A stretch of DNA of 64,000 bases from NCBI RefSeq assembly GCF_014224155.1, contig NZ_JAASUI010000003.1, forward strand, positions 248,001-312,000, written 5' to 3'. This DNA comes from Listeria cossartiae subsp. cossartiae. GTDB taxonomy: Bacteria; Bacillota; Bacilli; Lactobacillales; Listeriaceae. The translations under genes and the position numbers were made by a program. The notes below the pieces were generated by a model. The model saw only the letters and a list, made by a program, of their open reading frames with translations. It searched no databases and had not been told where the DNA came from. Of the stretch, positions 56,482 to 64,000 are shown piece by piece; the first letter of the stretch is position 1; each line of letters opens with the position of its first letter.

Positions 56482-58488
56482 TCACCCCCTTTCAAGGATT
56501 TCAACGATTTTCTTTTTGTTAGTTGACGCGAGTAGTTCCGCTAGTCTTTCTGGCTGTAAGAAAATTTCGTTCAATTTTAGTAATAGTGGTATGTGTTTGT
56601 TTTGTTCGGATGGGGCTAGCGCAATCATGATTTTGACTGCTTCGTTCTCTGGTGTTCTTGTGTCCGCTTTCATTATCATCAACTGAATATCTTGCTCGAT
56701 GACCCCATTCGCTGGTTTAGCATGAGGTAAATAAATGTTCGGTCCAATCATCATCTGCTCATAATTTTGATAGAATATTTCTTCGCACGTTTGAATGTAA
56801 CTAGCATCCACCGTTCCTCGCTGTAACATCGGTGAAAATGCCGCCGAAACGAGCCCCTCCCATTCAAGTGACGTTTCTAAAAAATGAACCTGTTTTTCGG
56901 TAATCCGCATTTGTTCGGGTTCTTTTTTCTCCACGGGCTGCTCTTTTTTGCTAAAAAACGATTCTACTTTTGCTTGCACTAAGCGAATATTTTCTTCCGG
57001 AATTTCATCTTTTAACATGGCGAGTAGTTCTTTGGTTTTTTTATGACTGTCCATTTCGATGGCTTTATCGACTTGTTCTCTGAGAATTTGCCGGCTATCT
57101 TTACTTAAAATCGACGGGATCACGAAAATGGTGGCGTCGCTTTGGACTGGAACGGTCGTAAAAATAAAATCGATATCACGTGCAACGGTATTTAATTGCC
57201 GCACCGCATAAGCTCCTTGAAAATCAATATTTGGAAACATCATTTTCAAGTTTTCTAACAGTAGTTTGGAAATGGATGTACCACTTTTACAAAGGACGAC
57301 TGCGCGGAAAATCGGCTGTTCCGTTTCCTCGATTTGATACATCCATCCAAGAACTATCATCGAAAGATACACAATTTCCTCTTCTGACCACTTATGGCCA
57401 ACCAATTTTTCAAAAGGTTTAGAGGCTTTTTCTACAATGTTGAATGTTGGAGTGTATTCTTTGATAAATTGTTTTTTAAGTGGGTTATTGATTTGAAAAC
57501 CTAAAATCGTCCGGTAAATGGCTGGTCTGACATGTAAAATCACTTTTTCTTTAAATTCATTTTTCTTCATGATTTCGGTTGCAAAATACATTTCTAGTAA
57601 GCGGATGAACTCATCAACTGCGTAGGCGATTTCTTCACTGTCTGAGAAATGAAGCGCCGACTCGACTAAGTTCGAAGCGAGTACTTGTAAAGATAAGTAA
57701 AGCAAATCATTTTCACTTAAAAAGTCATAACCCCAAAACATTTCTTTCATTATCGGGAACTCACGGGTATTTTTGATGTCATACATTTCAATTTTAAATG
57801 TCCATTTTTTATTTGTTACTTTGGACCGTTTGATGATGCCATGGAGGATATAGGGCAATTCTTCCATTTGTTCATCTGTAAATGTAATTTGGAGTTTACT
57901 TTCGACTTTTTCCAGTCGTTTCTTTAGTAAAAAGACTTCGCTGACTGTAATGAGCTTCTTTTCATCAAGTACGAATTTTCCGTACGGGGTCTGAACGACT
58001 TCGCGAATGAGTTCCGCCAGTAAATTACGAATCAGAAATTCTGAACCGGAAACTGCATAACCATCTTTTCGTGAGTAATCTAGTTGTATTTCGAATTCAT
58101 GCAAGCTTTCCTTGATACTTTTCACATCTGTTAACATCGTATTTTTACTTACATAAACGTATTCCGCAAGCGCGCCGAGTGACATGTAATGATTGTGAAG
58201 CAGTAGTTTAATCATAATTAGTTTGCGACGAATATTTACCTCATAAAACGAAAACAGCTGTTGCTCTTCTGCTGTTAAAAGCCGGTAACAAGCTTCTCTA
58301 CATACATCTGTAACAAAAATCATGTCATGGTCAATTAAAATTGGTTCTGACTTTAGTAGATGGTTTATTTGTGTAATCTGTGCGCTAATTGCTTCTTTTG
58401 ATACCTTAAAATTTTTGGAAACATTTCTAAGATTCACTTGCCGATTCAAGAGCAGATAAGTAATTAATTCCTTACAATTCTGTTCCAT
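56482..58488 (-). CDS. PRD-containing transcriptional activator of the PTS operon (BglG/MtlR type)
   Basis: The 668-aa protein has in order two N-terminal HTH domains (residues 1-150), two PRD modules (about 190-400), a GatB-like EIIB domain with Cys in VVLCKSGTSISKLL and a C-terminal EIIA-like domain with His in YLPHAKPANG. Phosphorylation of these sites by the PTS sets its activity. It stands first in the operon and probably activates the downstream EIIA-EIIB-EIIC-kinase-aldolase genes. Confidence 0.9.
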   Translation of the reverse strand: MEQNCKELITYLLLNRQVNLRNVSKNFKVSKEAISAQITQINHLLKSEPILIDHDMIFVTDVCREACYRLLTAEEQQLFSFYEVNIRRKLIMIKLLLHNHYMSLGALAEYVYVSKNTMLTDVKSIKESLHEFEIQLDYSRKDGYAVSGSEFLIRNLLAELIREVVQTPYGKFVLDEKKLITVSEVFLLKKRLEKVESKLQITFTDEQMEELPYILHGIIKRSKVTNKKWTFKIEMYDIKNTREFPIMKEMFWGYDFLSENDLLYLSLQVLASNLVESALHFSDSEEIAYAVDEFIRLLEMYFATEIMKKNEFKEKVILHVRPAIYRTILGFQINNPLKKQFIKEYTPTFNIVEKASKPFEKLVGHKWSEEEIVYLSMIVLGWMYQIEETEQPIFRAVVLCKSGTSISKLLLENLKMMFPNIDFQGAYAVRQLNTVARDIDFIFTTVPVQSDATIFVIPSILSKDSRQILREQVDKAIEMDSHKKTKELLAMLKDEIPEENIRLVQAKVESFFSKKEQPVEKKEPEQMRITEKQVHFLETSLEWEGLVSAAFSPMLQRGTVDASYIQTCEEIFYQNYEQMMIGPNIYLPHAKPANGVIEQDIQLMIMKADTRTPENEAVKIMIALAPSEQNKHIPLLLKLNEIFLQPERLAELLASTNKKKIVEILERG

Positions 58489-58546
58489 CTACTTTCCCCT
58501 CCCTTATATTAATAGTAAATGATAACCCTTACATAAAAATGCTGAT

Positions 58547-58588
58547 TCATCACAACTTCGCTTTTGGCAGAAAGATTTATTGTGATGA
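58547..58588. promoter_or_regulatory. dyad upstream of the PTS operon (candidate operator)
   Basis: TCATCACAA (58,547-58,555) and TTGTGATGA (58,580-58,588), perfect 9-bp inverted repeats 24 bp apart, between the PRD gene and pdxR. Possible activator site; no better assignment. Confidence 0.45.
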
Positions 58589-58668
58589 GTGACATTTCCG
58601 GGTTACTTTCTATTATAGATTAGAAGGTATTCAAGGGGAATATGAAAAAAGTGCGAATCAGCATTAAA

Positions 58669-60114
58669 TCACGCTTCATCACACTTTTTTTCTAGTAAAA
58701 TTTGTTTTATTATTGTCGCAACACGTCTTGCTTCTTCCTTTTCAAGTCGCGCATAAGTCACACGAATGACCGTCTCTTTTACGCCAAATAAAAATCCAGG
58801 CATCACGAGTAAATCATTCGCTAAAAAAATATCAAAATCACGAATCGCGCGAAATTCAATTGGTAATTTCACCCATAAATGAAATCCGCCTTTTGGTTTA
58901 ATAAAAGTCAGCTCGTCTGGTAAAATTTCATCCAAAGCTTCAATTAAGTTATCGCGGCGCTGTTCTAAAACATGGTGCAATTGTTTTAAATGGCTACTAT
59001 ACCCCGCCGTATTTAAAACACCGTTAGCCAAAACTTGCGGAAAAATACTTAAACCAAAATCCATCTCTTGCCTTGCGAGCGCGAGCCGTTCAATCACTGC
59101 GGTTGGTCCGATTAGCCAACCAATTCGCGTAGTTGATCCCATGATTTTTGAAAGTGAGCCGATATATAAAACATTATCCGTGTCCAGTTGCTTTAACGGC
59201 GCCGGAATTCGGCTATCGAGCGCAGCCAATTCTGAAAAAGGATCATCTTCCACAATCGGAATTTGCAAGTGAGCGCAAATTTTCACAAGTTCTTTGCGCC
59301 GCTTCAAACTCATCACTAGCCCAGTCGGATTTTGAAATGTCGGATTAACAAATACCATTTTGACACGATGTTTATGGTATAAATCGCGCAACTCAGAAAT
59401 AATCACGCCATCCTCGTCCATTGGTAAAGCAAAAATCCGCAAGCCCGCTGATTGAAATAACGATAACGAATAAAAATAAGACGGCGACTCAATCGCAACA
59501 GCATCACCCGGTTTTAATAAACATTGCGTAATTAAAAAGAGTGCTTGTTGCGCACCAGACGTAATCAAAATTTGCTCCGGTCGCGATTCTAACCCATGTG
59601 CCGCCTTCATTTGTTTTTGAATGGTTTCACGCAGAGGTCTGTAACCTGCCTCGTCTTCATACTGCTCTTCTGCAATAAAAGACTGCCACGAAAGGCTTGG
59701 CGTCTCCATTTTCGGCGTCATTTCTAGTGGTAGTTCACCGCTCGCTGCATCAATGACCCGTTCCGCGTCCACTCGTTCCATCACGCCGGCTTGGCGAATA
59801 TAAGGAACTGCTGGCGTAAAACCACCTTGTGTTAAATAATGGCGCCAATTCGTTGACTGTCCCGCAAAAAGCCCCCATTTTTCCGCATTAACCGTCGTTC
59901 CGCTTCCTTGTTTGCGGATGATAACAGCCCGCGCCGTCAGTTCATCAAGCGCCCGCACAACCGTCGAACGATTCACACCGAACAACTCCGCCAACTGCCT
60001 TTCCGGGGGCAATTTTTCTTCTGGCAAAAGTTCGCCATTCATAATTTTCGTTTCGATTAAATCAACAATTTGTAAATAAATCGGTAAACTCGAATTTCCA
60101 GTTAGCTGCCACAT
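58669..60114 (-). CDS. pdxR: MocR-type regulator PdxR (GntR HTH plus PLP aminotransferase domain)
   Basis: The 481-aa protein has a GntR winged helix (residues 1-75, ..PPERQLAELFGVNRSTVVRAL..) and a fold-type I aminotransferase domain with PLP-binding Lys in YIGSLSKIMGSTTRIGW. It is divergent from pdxST, the usual sign of a PdxR that senses PLP and activates pyridoxal synthesis. The start used is the ATG at 60,114, 10 nt after AGGAGG; GTG at 60,120 is possible. Confidence 0.87.
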   Translation of the reverse strand: MWQLTGNSSLPIYLQIVDLIETKIMNGELLPEEKLPPERQLAELFGVNRSTVVRALDELTARAVIIRKQGSGTTVNAEKWGLFAGQSTNWRHYLTQGGFTPAVPYIRQAGVMERVDAERVIDAASGELPLEMTPKMETPSLSWQSFIAEEQYEDEAGYRPLRETIQKQMKAAHGLESRPEQILITSGAQQALFLITQCLLKPGDAVAIESPSYFYSLSLFQSAGLRIFALPMDEDGVIISELRDLYHKHRVKMVFVNPTFQNPTGLVMSLKRRKELVKICAHLQIPIVEDDPFSELAALDSRIPAPLKQLDTDNVLYIGSLSKIMGSTTRIGWLIGPTAVIERLALARQEMDFGLSIFPQVLANGVLNTAGYSSHLKQLHHVLEQRRDNLIEALDEILPDELTFIKPKGGFHLWVKLPIEFRAIRDFDIFLANDLLVMPGFLFGVKETVIRVTYARLEKEEARRVATIIKQILLEKKCDEA

Positions 60115-60136
60115 CCACACCATTCCTCCTATATAA

Positions 60137-60197
60137 ATTGGATGGAGAAAACAACATCCAATTGGCTGTTTGTACGAAATGGCTTTTAGCTTATCAT
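60137..60197 (+). promoter_or_regulatory. pdxS promoter region with an inverted repeat
   Basis: ATTGGATG (60,137-60,144) and CATCCAAT (60,155-60,162) are perfect 8-bp arms just upstream of TTGTAC (60,170-60,175), 16 bp, TATCAT (60,192-60,197). Placement fits activation by PdxR of the divergent gene. Confidence 0.6.
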
Positions 60198-60240
60198 AAT
60201 AGTCAGGTAATTTCAATTAACTTTGATGGAGGTTATTAAT

Positions 60241-61128
60241 ATGGAGAAAAAAGTTGGTACAGATCGTGTAAAACGTGGTATGGCGCAAATGCAAAAAGGT
60301 GGCGTCATTATGGATGTAGTCAATGCCGAACAAGCAAAAATTGCGGAAGAAGCTGGTGCAGTGGCTGTTATGGCACTTGAACGGGTTCCTTCTGATATTC
60401 GTGCAGCCGGTGGTGTCGCTCGTATGGCCGATCCTCGCATTGTCGAAGAAGTAATGAACGCTGTCTCTATCCCCGTTATGGCAAAAGCTCGCATTGGTCA
60501 CATTACAGAAGCGCGCGTCCTCGAAGCAATGGGCGTGGATTATATTGACGAAAGTGAAGTATTAACGCCAGCCGATGATGAATTCCATTTATTAAAATCA
60601 GATTTCACTGTTCCTTTCGTATGTGGTTGCCGTGATATCGGTGAAGCACTCCGCCGTATCGGTGAAGGTGCTGCCATGCTCCGTACAAAAGGTGAACCCG
60701 GAACTGGTAATATCGTCGAAGCTGTCCGCCATATGCGCCAAGTAAACGGCCAAATCCGCCAAATTGCTGGCATGACAGATGATGAATTAATGGTTGCCGC
60801 TAAAAACTTCGGTGCTCCATATGAATTAATCAAAGAAATTAAAACACTTGGCAAACTTCCGGTCGTTAATTTTGCTGCTGGTGGTGTTGCGACTCCCGCT
60901 GATGCTGCACTAATGATGGAACTTGGAGCAGACGGCGTTTTCGTTGGATCTGGTATCTTCAAATCCGACAATCCAGCTAAATTCGCTAGCGCTATCGTCC
61001 AAGCTACAACTTACTATACTGACTATGAGTTAATCGGAAAACTGTCCAAAGAGCTAGGTTCCCCGATGAAAGGAATCGAAATGTCTCGCCTTAACCAAGA
61101 AGACAGAATGCAAGATCGGAGCATTTAA
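60241..61128 (+). CDS. pdxS: pyridoxal 5'-phosphate synthase subunit PdxS
   Basis: This 295-aa TIM-barrel protein starts [26 protein letters not shown]. The barrel lysine is in [19 protein letters not shown] and [12 protein letters not shown], as in the family. It makes PLP from ribose-5-P, glyceraldehyde-3-P and ammonia supplied by PdxT. The start follows GGAGG by 8 nt. Confidence 0.97.
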   Translation: MEKKVGTDRVKRGMAQMQKGGVIMDVVNAEQAKIAEEAGAVAVMALERVPSDIRAAGGVARMADPRIVEEVMNAVSIPVMAKARIGHITEARVLEAMGVDYIDESEVLTPADDEFHLLKSDFTVPFVCGCRDIGEALRRIGEGAAMLRTKGEPGTGNIVEAVRHMRQVNGQIRQIAGMTDDELMVAAKNFGAPYELIKEIKTLGKLPVVNFAAGGVATPADAALMMELGADGVFVGSGIFKSDNPAKFASAIVQATTYYTDYELIGKLSKELGSPMKGIEMSRLNQEDRMQDRSI

Positions 61129-61129
61129 T

Positions 61130-61696
61130 ATGAAAAAAATTGGTGTCCTTGCAATTCAAGGTGCAGTTGATGAACATATCCTAATGATTGAATCAGCCGG
61201 TGCTCTTGCTTTTAAAGTAAAGCATCCAAACGATTTAGATGGACTTGACGGGCTTGTATTACCCGGCGGAGAAAGTACGACGATGCGCAAGATTATGAAG
61301 CGTTATGATTTAATGGAACCAGTCCGAGCATTTGCAAAGGAAGGGAAAGCTATCTTTGGGACTTGTGCCGGACTTGTGCTTTTATCCAAAGAAATTGAAA
61401 GTGGCGAAGAAAGTCTTGGATTACTTGACGCTACCGCGGTTCGCAATGGTTTTGGTCGGCAGAAAGAAAGCTTTGAAGCCGAGTTAAATGTAGAAGCATT
61501 TGGTACCACTCCTTTTGAAGCCGTGTTTATCCGTGCTCCTTACTTAATAGAACCGAGCGACGAAGTAACTGTATTAGCAACCATTGACGAGAGAATCGTC
61601 GCTGCCCAACAAGCGAATATTCTCGTAACCGCCTTCCATCCAGAACTAACTAATGACAATCGTTGGATGCGCTACTTCCTCGAAAAAATGGTATAA
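61130..61696 (+). CDS. pdxT: pyridoxal 5'-phosphate synthase glutaminase subunit PdxT
   Basis: The 188-aa class I glutaminase has the nucleophile Cys in FGTCAGLVLL, and His and Glu in TAFHPELT. It hands ammonia to PdxS. It begins 1 bp after the pdxS stop and is closed by a strong terminator. Confidence 0.97.
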   Translation: MKKIGVLAIQGAVDEHILMIESAGALAFKVKHPNDLDGLDGLVLPGGESTTMRKIMKRYDLMEPVRAFAKEGKAIFGTCAGLVLLSKEIESGEESLGLLDATAVRNGFGRQKESFEAELNVEAFGTTPFEAVFIRAPYLIEPSDEVTVLATIDERIVAAQQANILVTAFHPELTNDNRWMRYFLEKMV

Positions 61697-61742
61697 AAAA
61701 ACACAGCAGAATCTGAAATATGATTCTGCTGTGTTTTTTATT
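61694..61742. terminator. bidirectional terminator after pdxT
   Basis: ACACAGCAGAATC / GATTCTGCTGTGT perfect 13-bp stem with A and T runs. Confidence 0.9.
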
Positions 61743-61744
61743 AT

Positions 61745-62185
61745 TTATTTTACCAAAGATTCCATATATGATTTCGCATCTTTTTCCGGAATCCCCTCAG
61801 AAATATAAAATTCATACGTGTATTTCTCCAAAGCTGGAAGATACTTCGATACATCTTCGCCAGCCTTGCTCATTTTACTAATATCAATCATCGAAACATC
61901 GATATTTTTTCTTTGTGCCTTCGTCAAATCTTCATAAGGGATATTTTTTTCGTAATAAGAAACCATAACATCCTTACTAATATCTTTTCGATAAGAATCC
62001 CCAACAAACATAAGTACAATTCCCGCTACTACACAAAGGCCTAAAACAATCCCCATTGTGCTAGTAGGACGAAATCTCCCTTTTGTAGATGAGTGCAGAA
62101 TGTTAATAATAAGTACGCCAATAGGATAAGCCAAAACTAGCGCTCCTCCTATATACATCATTAATTCTCCAGTATTTTGAATCAT
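61745..62185 (-). CDS. membrane protein of unknown function, 146 aa
   Basis: Two or three hydrophobic helices (about 6-30 and 40-65) and a hydrophilic C-terminal domain with predicted helices (YEDLTKAQRKNIDVS). No recognised domain. Its ATG shares one base with the stop of the upstream gene (TAATG), so the pair is translationally coupled. Confidence 0.68.
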   Translation of the reverse strand: MIQNTGELMMYIGGALVLAYPIGVLIINILHSSTKGRFRPTSTMGIVLGLCVVAGIVLMFVGDSYRKDISKDVMVSYYEKNIPYEDLTKAQRKNIDVSMIDISKMSKAGEDVSKYLPALEKYTYEFYISEGIPEKDAKSYMESLVK

Positions 62186-62862
62186 TAGAAGCCCTCCCTA
62201 TAATGTGAATTACCTGAATCAAAACTTTCTTGAATCTCCTGAACAAAAGGATTTTCGGTATCAAAGCATTTTTCAATTAATCTAGCACTAGCAAACTGCG
62301 TCTCCCAAATATCAAACACTACTTTGTCACCACGTTTCACTTCATACACTCGATATACTTGTGCTTGTCTAGCGTCCATAACCCCATTGTAATCGTATAA
62401 TTTTGCTTCAATAGAATCTATACGATGAAACCAAATAATTTTCTTTGTAATTAAATTACCGTGAACTATAGCACCGTTATATACATTTACATACTTGGTA
62501 GCACTTAACGTAGACCAAACAAACCATAAACCCAAAAGAGAAAGGATAATTAGTTTAGCATTGAAAGAGTCTCTATAAAAAAAACCAATTAAAAAAGCTA
62601 TCAAACATATAAAAATAGGGAGAATGAAGTGCCCACCACTACTTCTTTTTAACATTAATATTGGTGTCCCAATCTCCTCGATAACAGTATTAGAACGATT
62701 AAAGAACACCTTAAACATAGGAAACTTAAGCTCAAATTCCTGACGAAGATTAGTTTTTCTTTTATCATTTATTCTCCTTGATAAAAAAATAGCAGCTCCA
62801 ACAAATACAGCAACACCTAAAAGAGCTACCCACTTAACTATACTCTGATCCAACTTTTCCAA
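62185..62862 (-). CDS. membrane protein of unknown function, 225 aa (PH-like domain)
   Basis: Helices at about 10-28, 76-93 and 100-118 surround a soluble C-terminal part (IDSIEAKLYDYNGVMDARQ...VFDIWETQF) resembling small PH-like domains of bacterial membrane proteins. No function known. First of a two-gene unit with the 146-aa protein. Confidence 0.68.
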   Translation of the reverse strand: MEKLDQSIVKWVALLGVAVFVGAAIFLSRRINDKRKTNLRQEFELKFPMFKVFFNRSNTVIEEIGTPILMLKRSSGGHFILPIFICLIAFLIGFFYRDSFNAKLIILSLLGLWFVWSTLSATKYVNVYNGAIVHGNLITKKIIWFHRIDSIEAKLYDYNGVMDARQAQVYRVYEVKRGDKVVFDIWETQFASARLIEKCFDTENPFVQEIQESFDSGNSHYREGF

Positions 62863-63079
62863 CCCTTTCTTTTCATCTAGTAGATTTAATGTAGTTAATA
62901 AAGTTTTCTGTGAAGACAGTTCAGAAAATAAAACTGCTCACTAAAATTGGAAATTACAAGTTTTTATCCATTATTTCAGTATAGTATTTCGTTTCCAAAT
63001 AAATTTCCTAAAAACAGACCAACAATTACTGTAAATTCGACCAAAATATGTCGATTAAATGGATTGCTATTTTAAATTT

Positions 63080-63544
63080 TTATCGTATAAGTACTTGTCC
63101 ATTAAATTCCTTCCAATCTGCAAGGAAATCCTCATGCTGTTCATTAACTAACTTAGGTATCTCAGCCTCATCAAAAAATTGCAACTCCATTGTTTCCTCA
63201 TCCTGAACAGATAACTCCCCACTTACATAGCACAGTTCAAAAAACACTGAAATCGGCTGAACTTTGTCCCCATTCGGATAACTATCTTCATAATTAGAAT
63301 ATATACCAACTAATGATTTCACTTTAACAAGAATCCCCGTCTCTTCTAAATACTCTCTAATGACTGCTTCTTCAAAAGATTGTCCTAATTCAATGGCCCC
63401 TCCAGGGAATCCCCAAACCTTTTTATCGGTTCTTTTTTGTAGAAGTATCCTTCCTTGCTTATCCCGAAGACCACCGCTTACAAAATTTAAAATAATTTTA
63501 TCTTGCCCCACTTTTTCTCTGATCCATTTGATATAGTTGCTCAT
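63080..63544 (-). CDS. Nudix hydrolase
   Basis: The 154-aa protein has a complete Nudix box with the residues of GX5EX7REUXEEXGU (Gly, Glu, Arg-Glu, Glu-Glu, Gly) in the segment starting GGAIELGQSFEEAVIRE. Hydrolyses a nucleoside diphosphate linked to another moiety; substrate unknown. It lies 27 bp downstream of the TetR gene on the same strand. Confidence 0.88.
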   Translation of the reverse strand: MSNYIKWIREKVGQDKIILNFVSGGLRDKQGRILLQKRTDKKVWGFPGGAIELGQSFEEAVIREYLEETGILVKVKSLVGIYSNYEDSYPNGDKVQPISVFFELCYVSGELSVQDEETMELQFFDEAEIPKLVNEQHEDFLADWKEFNGQVLIR

Positions 63545-63571
63545 TTTTTCACCTTCCTTAATGTTCTTCTG

Positions 63572-64000
63572 TTAATTTGTTAAATGCTCTAAGTCAAGTA
63601 ACTTCAAAATAGATGCTGTCACTTGCTTCGGTGAATCGGTGTTTTTAGTTGAAATCCACTGAAGCATTGTCCTCGTTAAACCACCTAAAATAAAGGTTTT
63701 TTGTATCTCATTTAATCCTTTTATTGCTGGAACTTCTTCCATTATTTTTTCTAAAAAAGAATAGAATGGCTGATCCAGTAAATAAATGAGATTATTTTTG
63801 ATAAGGAGTTCCATTACCTCTGTATCTCTTTTCCAATAGGTAAAACATTGTAGCAAAGCATTCTTTATATCAATCATTCCTCCTGATTTCTGTATTTCAT
63901 TAAAATATTCTTGAAACAAATAATTAGATCTCGTAAGTAAAATTTCTTCTTTATTATCAAAATTCCGATAGAAAGTTAAGCGGGCAACTCCTGCTTTTTT
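63572..64000 (-). CDS. TetR family regulator, 5' end cut by the window edge
   Basis: The reading frame is open to the right edge. The part inside the window begins KKAGVARLTFYRNFDNKEEILL, the recognition helix end of a TetR HTH, followed by the ligand-binding helices. An internal TTG at 63,919 should not be taken as the start. Confidence 0.8.
   Translation of the reverse strand, partial: KKAGVARLTFYRNFDNKEEILLTRSNYLFQEYFNEIQKSGGMIDIKNALLQCFTYWKRDTEVMELLIKNNLIYLLDQPFYSFLEKIMEEVPAIKGLNEIQKTFILGGLTRTMLQWISTKNTDSPKQVTASILKLLDLEHLTN

Noticed and set aside
60213..60971. Minus-strand frames opposite pdxS
   Set aside because: Antisense shadows of pdxS.

Overview
The window is chromosomal DNA of a low-GC Firmicute, almost certainly Listeria. 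The backbone follows the L. monocytogenes/L. innocua order as I remember it: ylbN, tmcAL, ylbL, coaD, rsmD, ylbG, ylbF, ctaB/ctaA, mscL, groESL, rex, tsaD-rimI-tsaB-tsaE, argGH, betL and pdxR/pdxST. The bile salt hydrolase gene bsh, which I recall sitting directly downstream of groEL in L. monocytogenes EGD-e, is absent. This fits L. innocua, L. welshimeri or a bsh-negative strain better than a typical L. monocytogenes. Species is an inference.

Layout. 1-14.7 kb is housekeeping: tRNA modification, CoA and rRNA methylation, RicF/YlbG, heme O/A synthesis, a K+ channel-like protein, a copper pair (YcnI, CopC-CopD) and mscL. 14.7-19.5 kb is an accessory cassette: a GxSxG lipase-like protein, a helical partner that overlaps it by 8 nt, and three tandem paralogous lipoproteins, the middle one broken. 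It looks like the type VII-secreted reverse-LXG lipase/immunity-lipoprotein systems (TslA/TilA type), but with the toxin split into two frames. 19.8-35.1 kb returns to backbone: groESL with CIRCE, a CPBP protease, Rex, an ABC-F ATPase, a type I toxin-antitoxin locus too small for ordinary gene callers, the t6A operon, two lipoproteins, paired fluoride channels, and a GyrI-like/kinase pair.

35,282-43,004 is a 7.7-kb island inserted in tRNA-Leu(GAG) and flanked by exact 60-bp direct repeats. It carries a tyrosine integrase next to the tRNA, a serine resolvase, an XRE/CI-like divergent switch with two identical operators, a sigma-region-4-like protein, and two cargo proteins I cannot assign (328 and 298 aa). 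Between tRNA and integrase lies an inverted copy of a tRNA-Leu 5' half. It forms part of a terminator-like hairpin and could also pair with the intact tRNA.

43-64 kb is backbone again: an XRE-TPR regulator, MATE efflux with its TetR regulator, a hydrolase, argGH, the betaine transporter betL with a SigB-type promoter, a seven-gene galactitol-type PTS/aldolase operon, vitamin B6 synthesis (pdxR, pdxS, pdxT), a membrane protein pair, a Nudix hydrolase and a TetR gene cut by the right edge.

How the parts work together: ctaA/ctaB make heme A and the nearby YcnI/YcnJ probably handle copper. The tsa genes make the t6A complex. PdxR probably controls pdxST from the shared intergenic region. The PRD regulator probably controls the PTS operon downstream of it.
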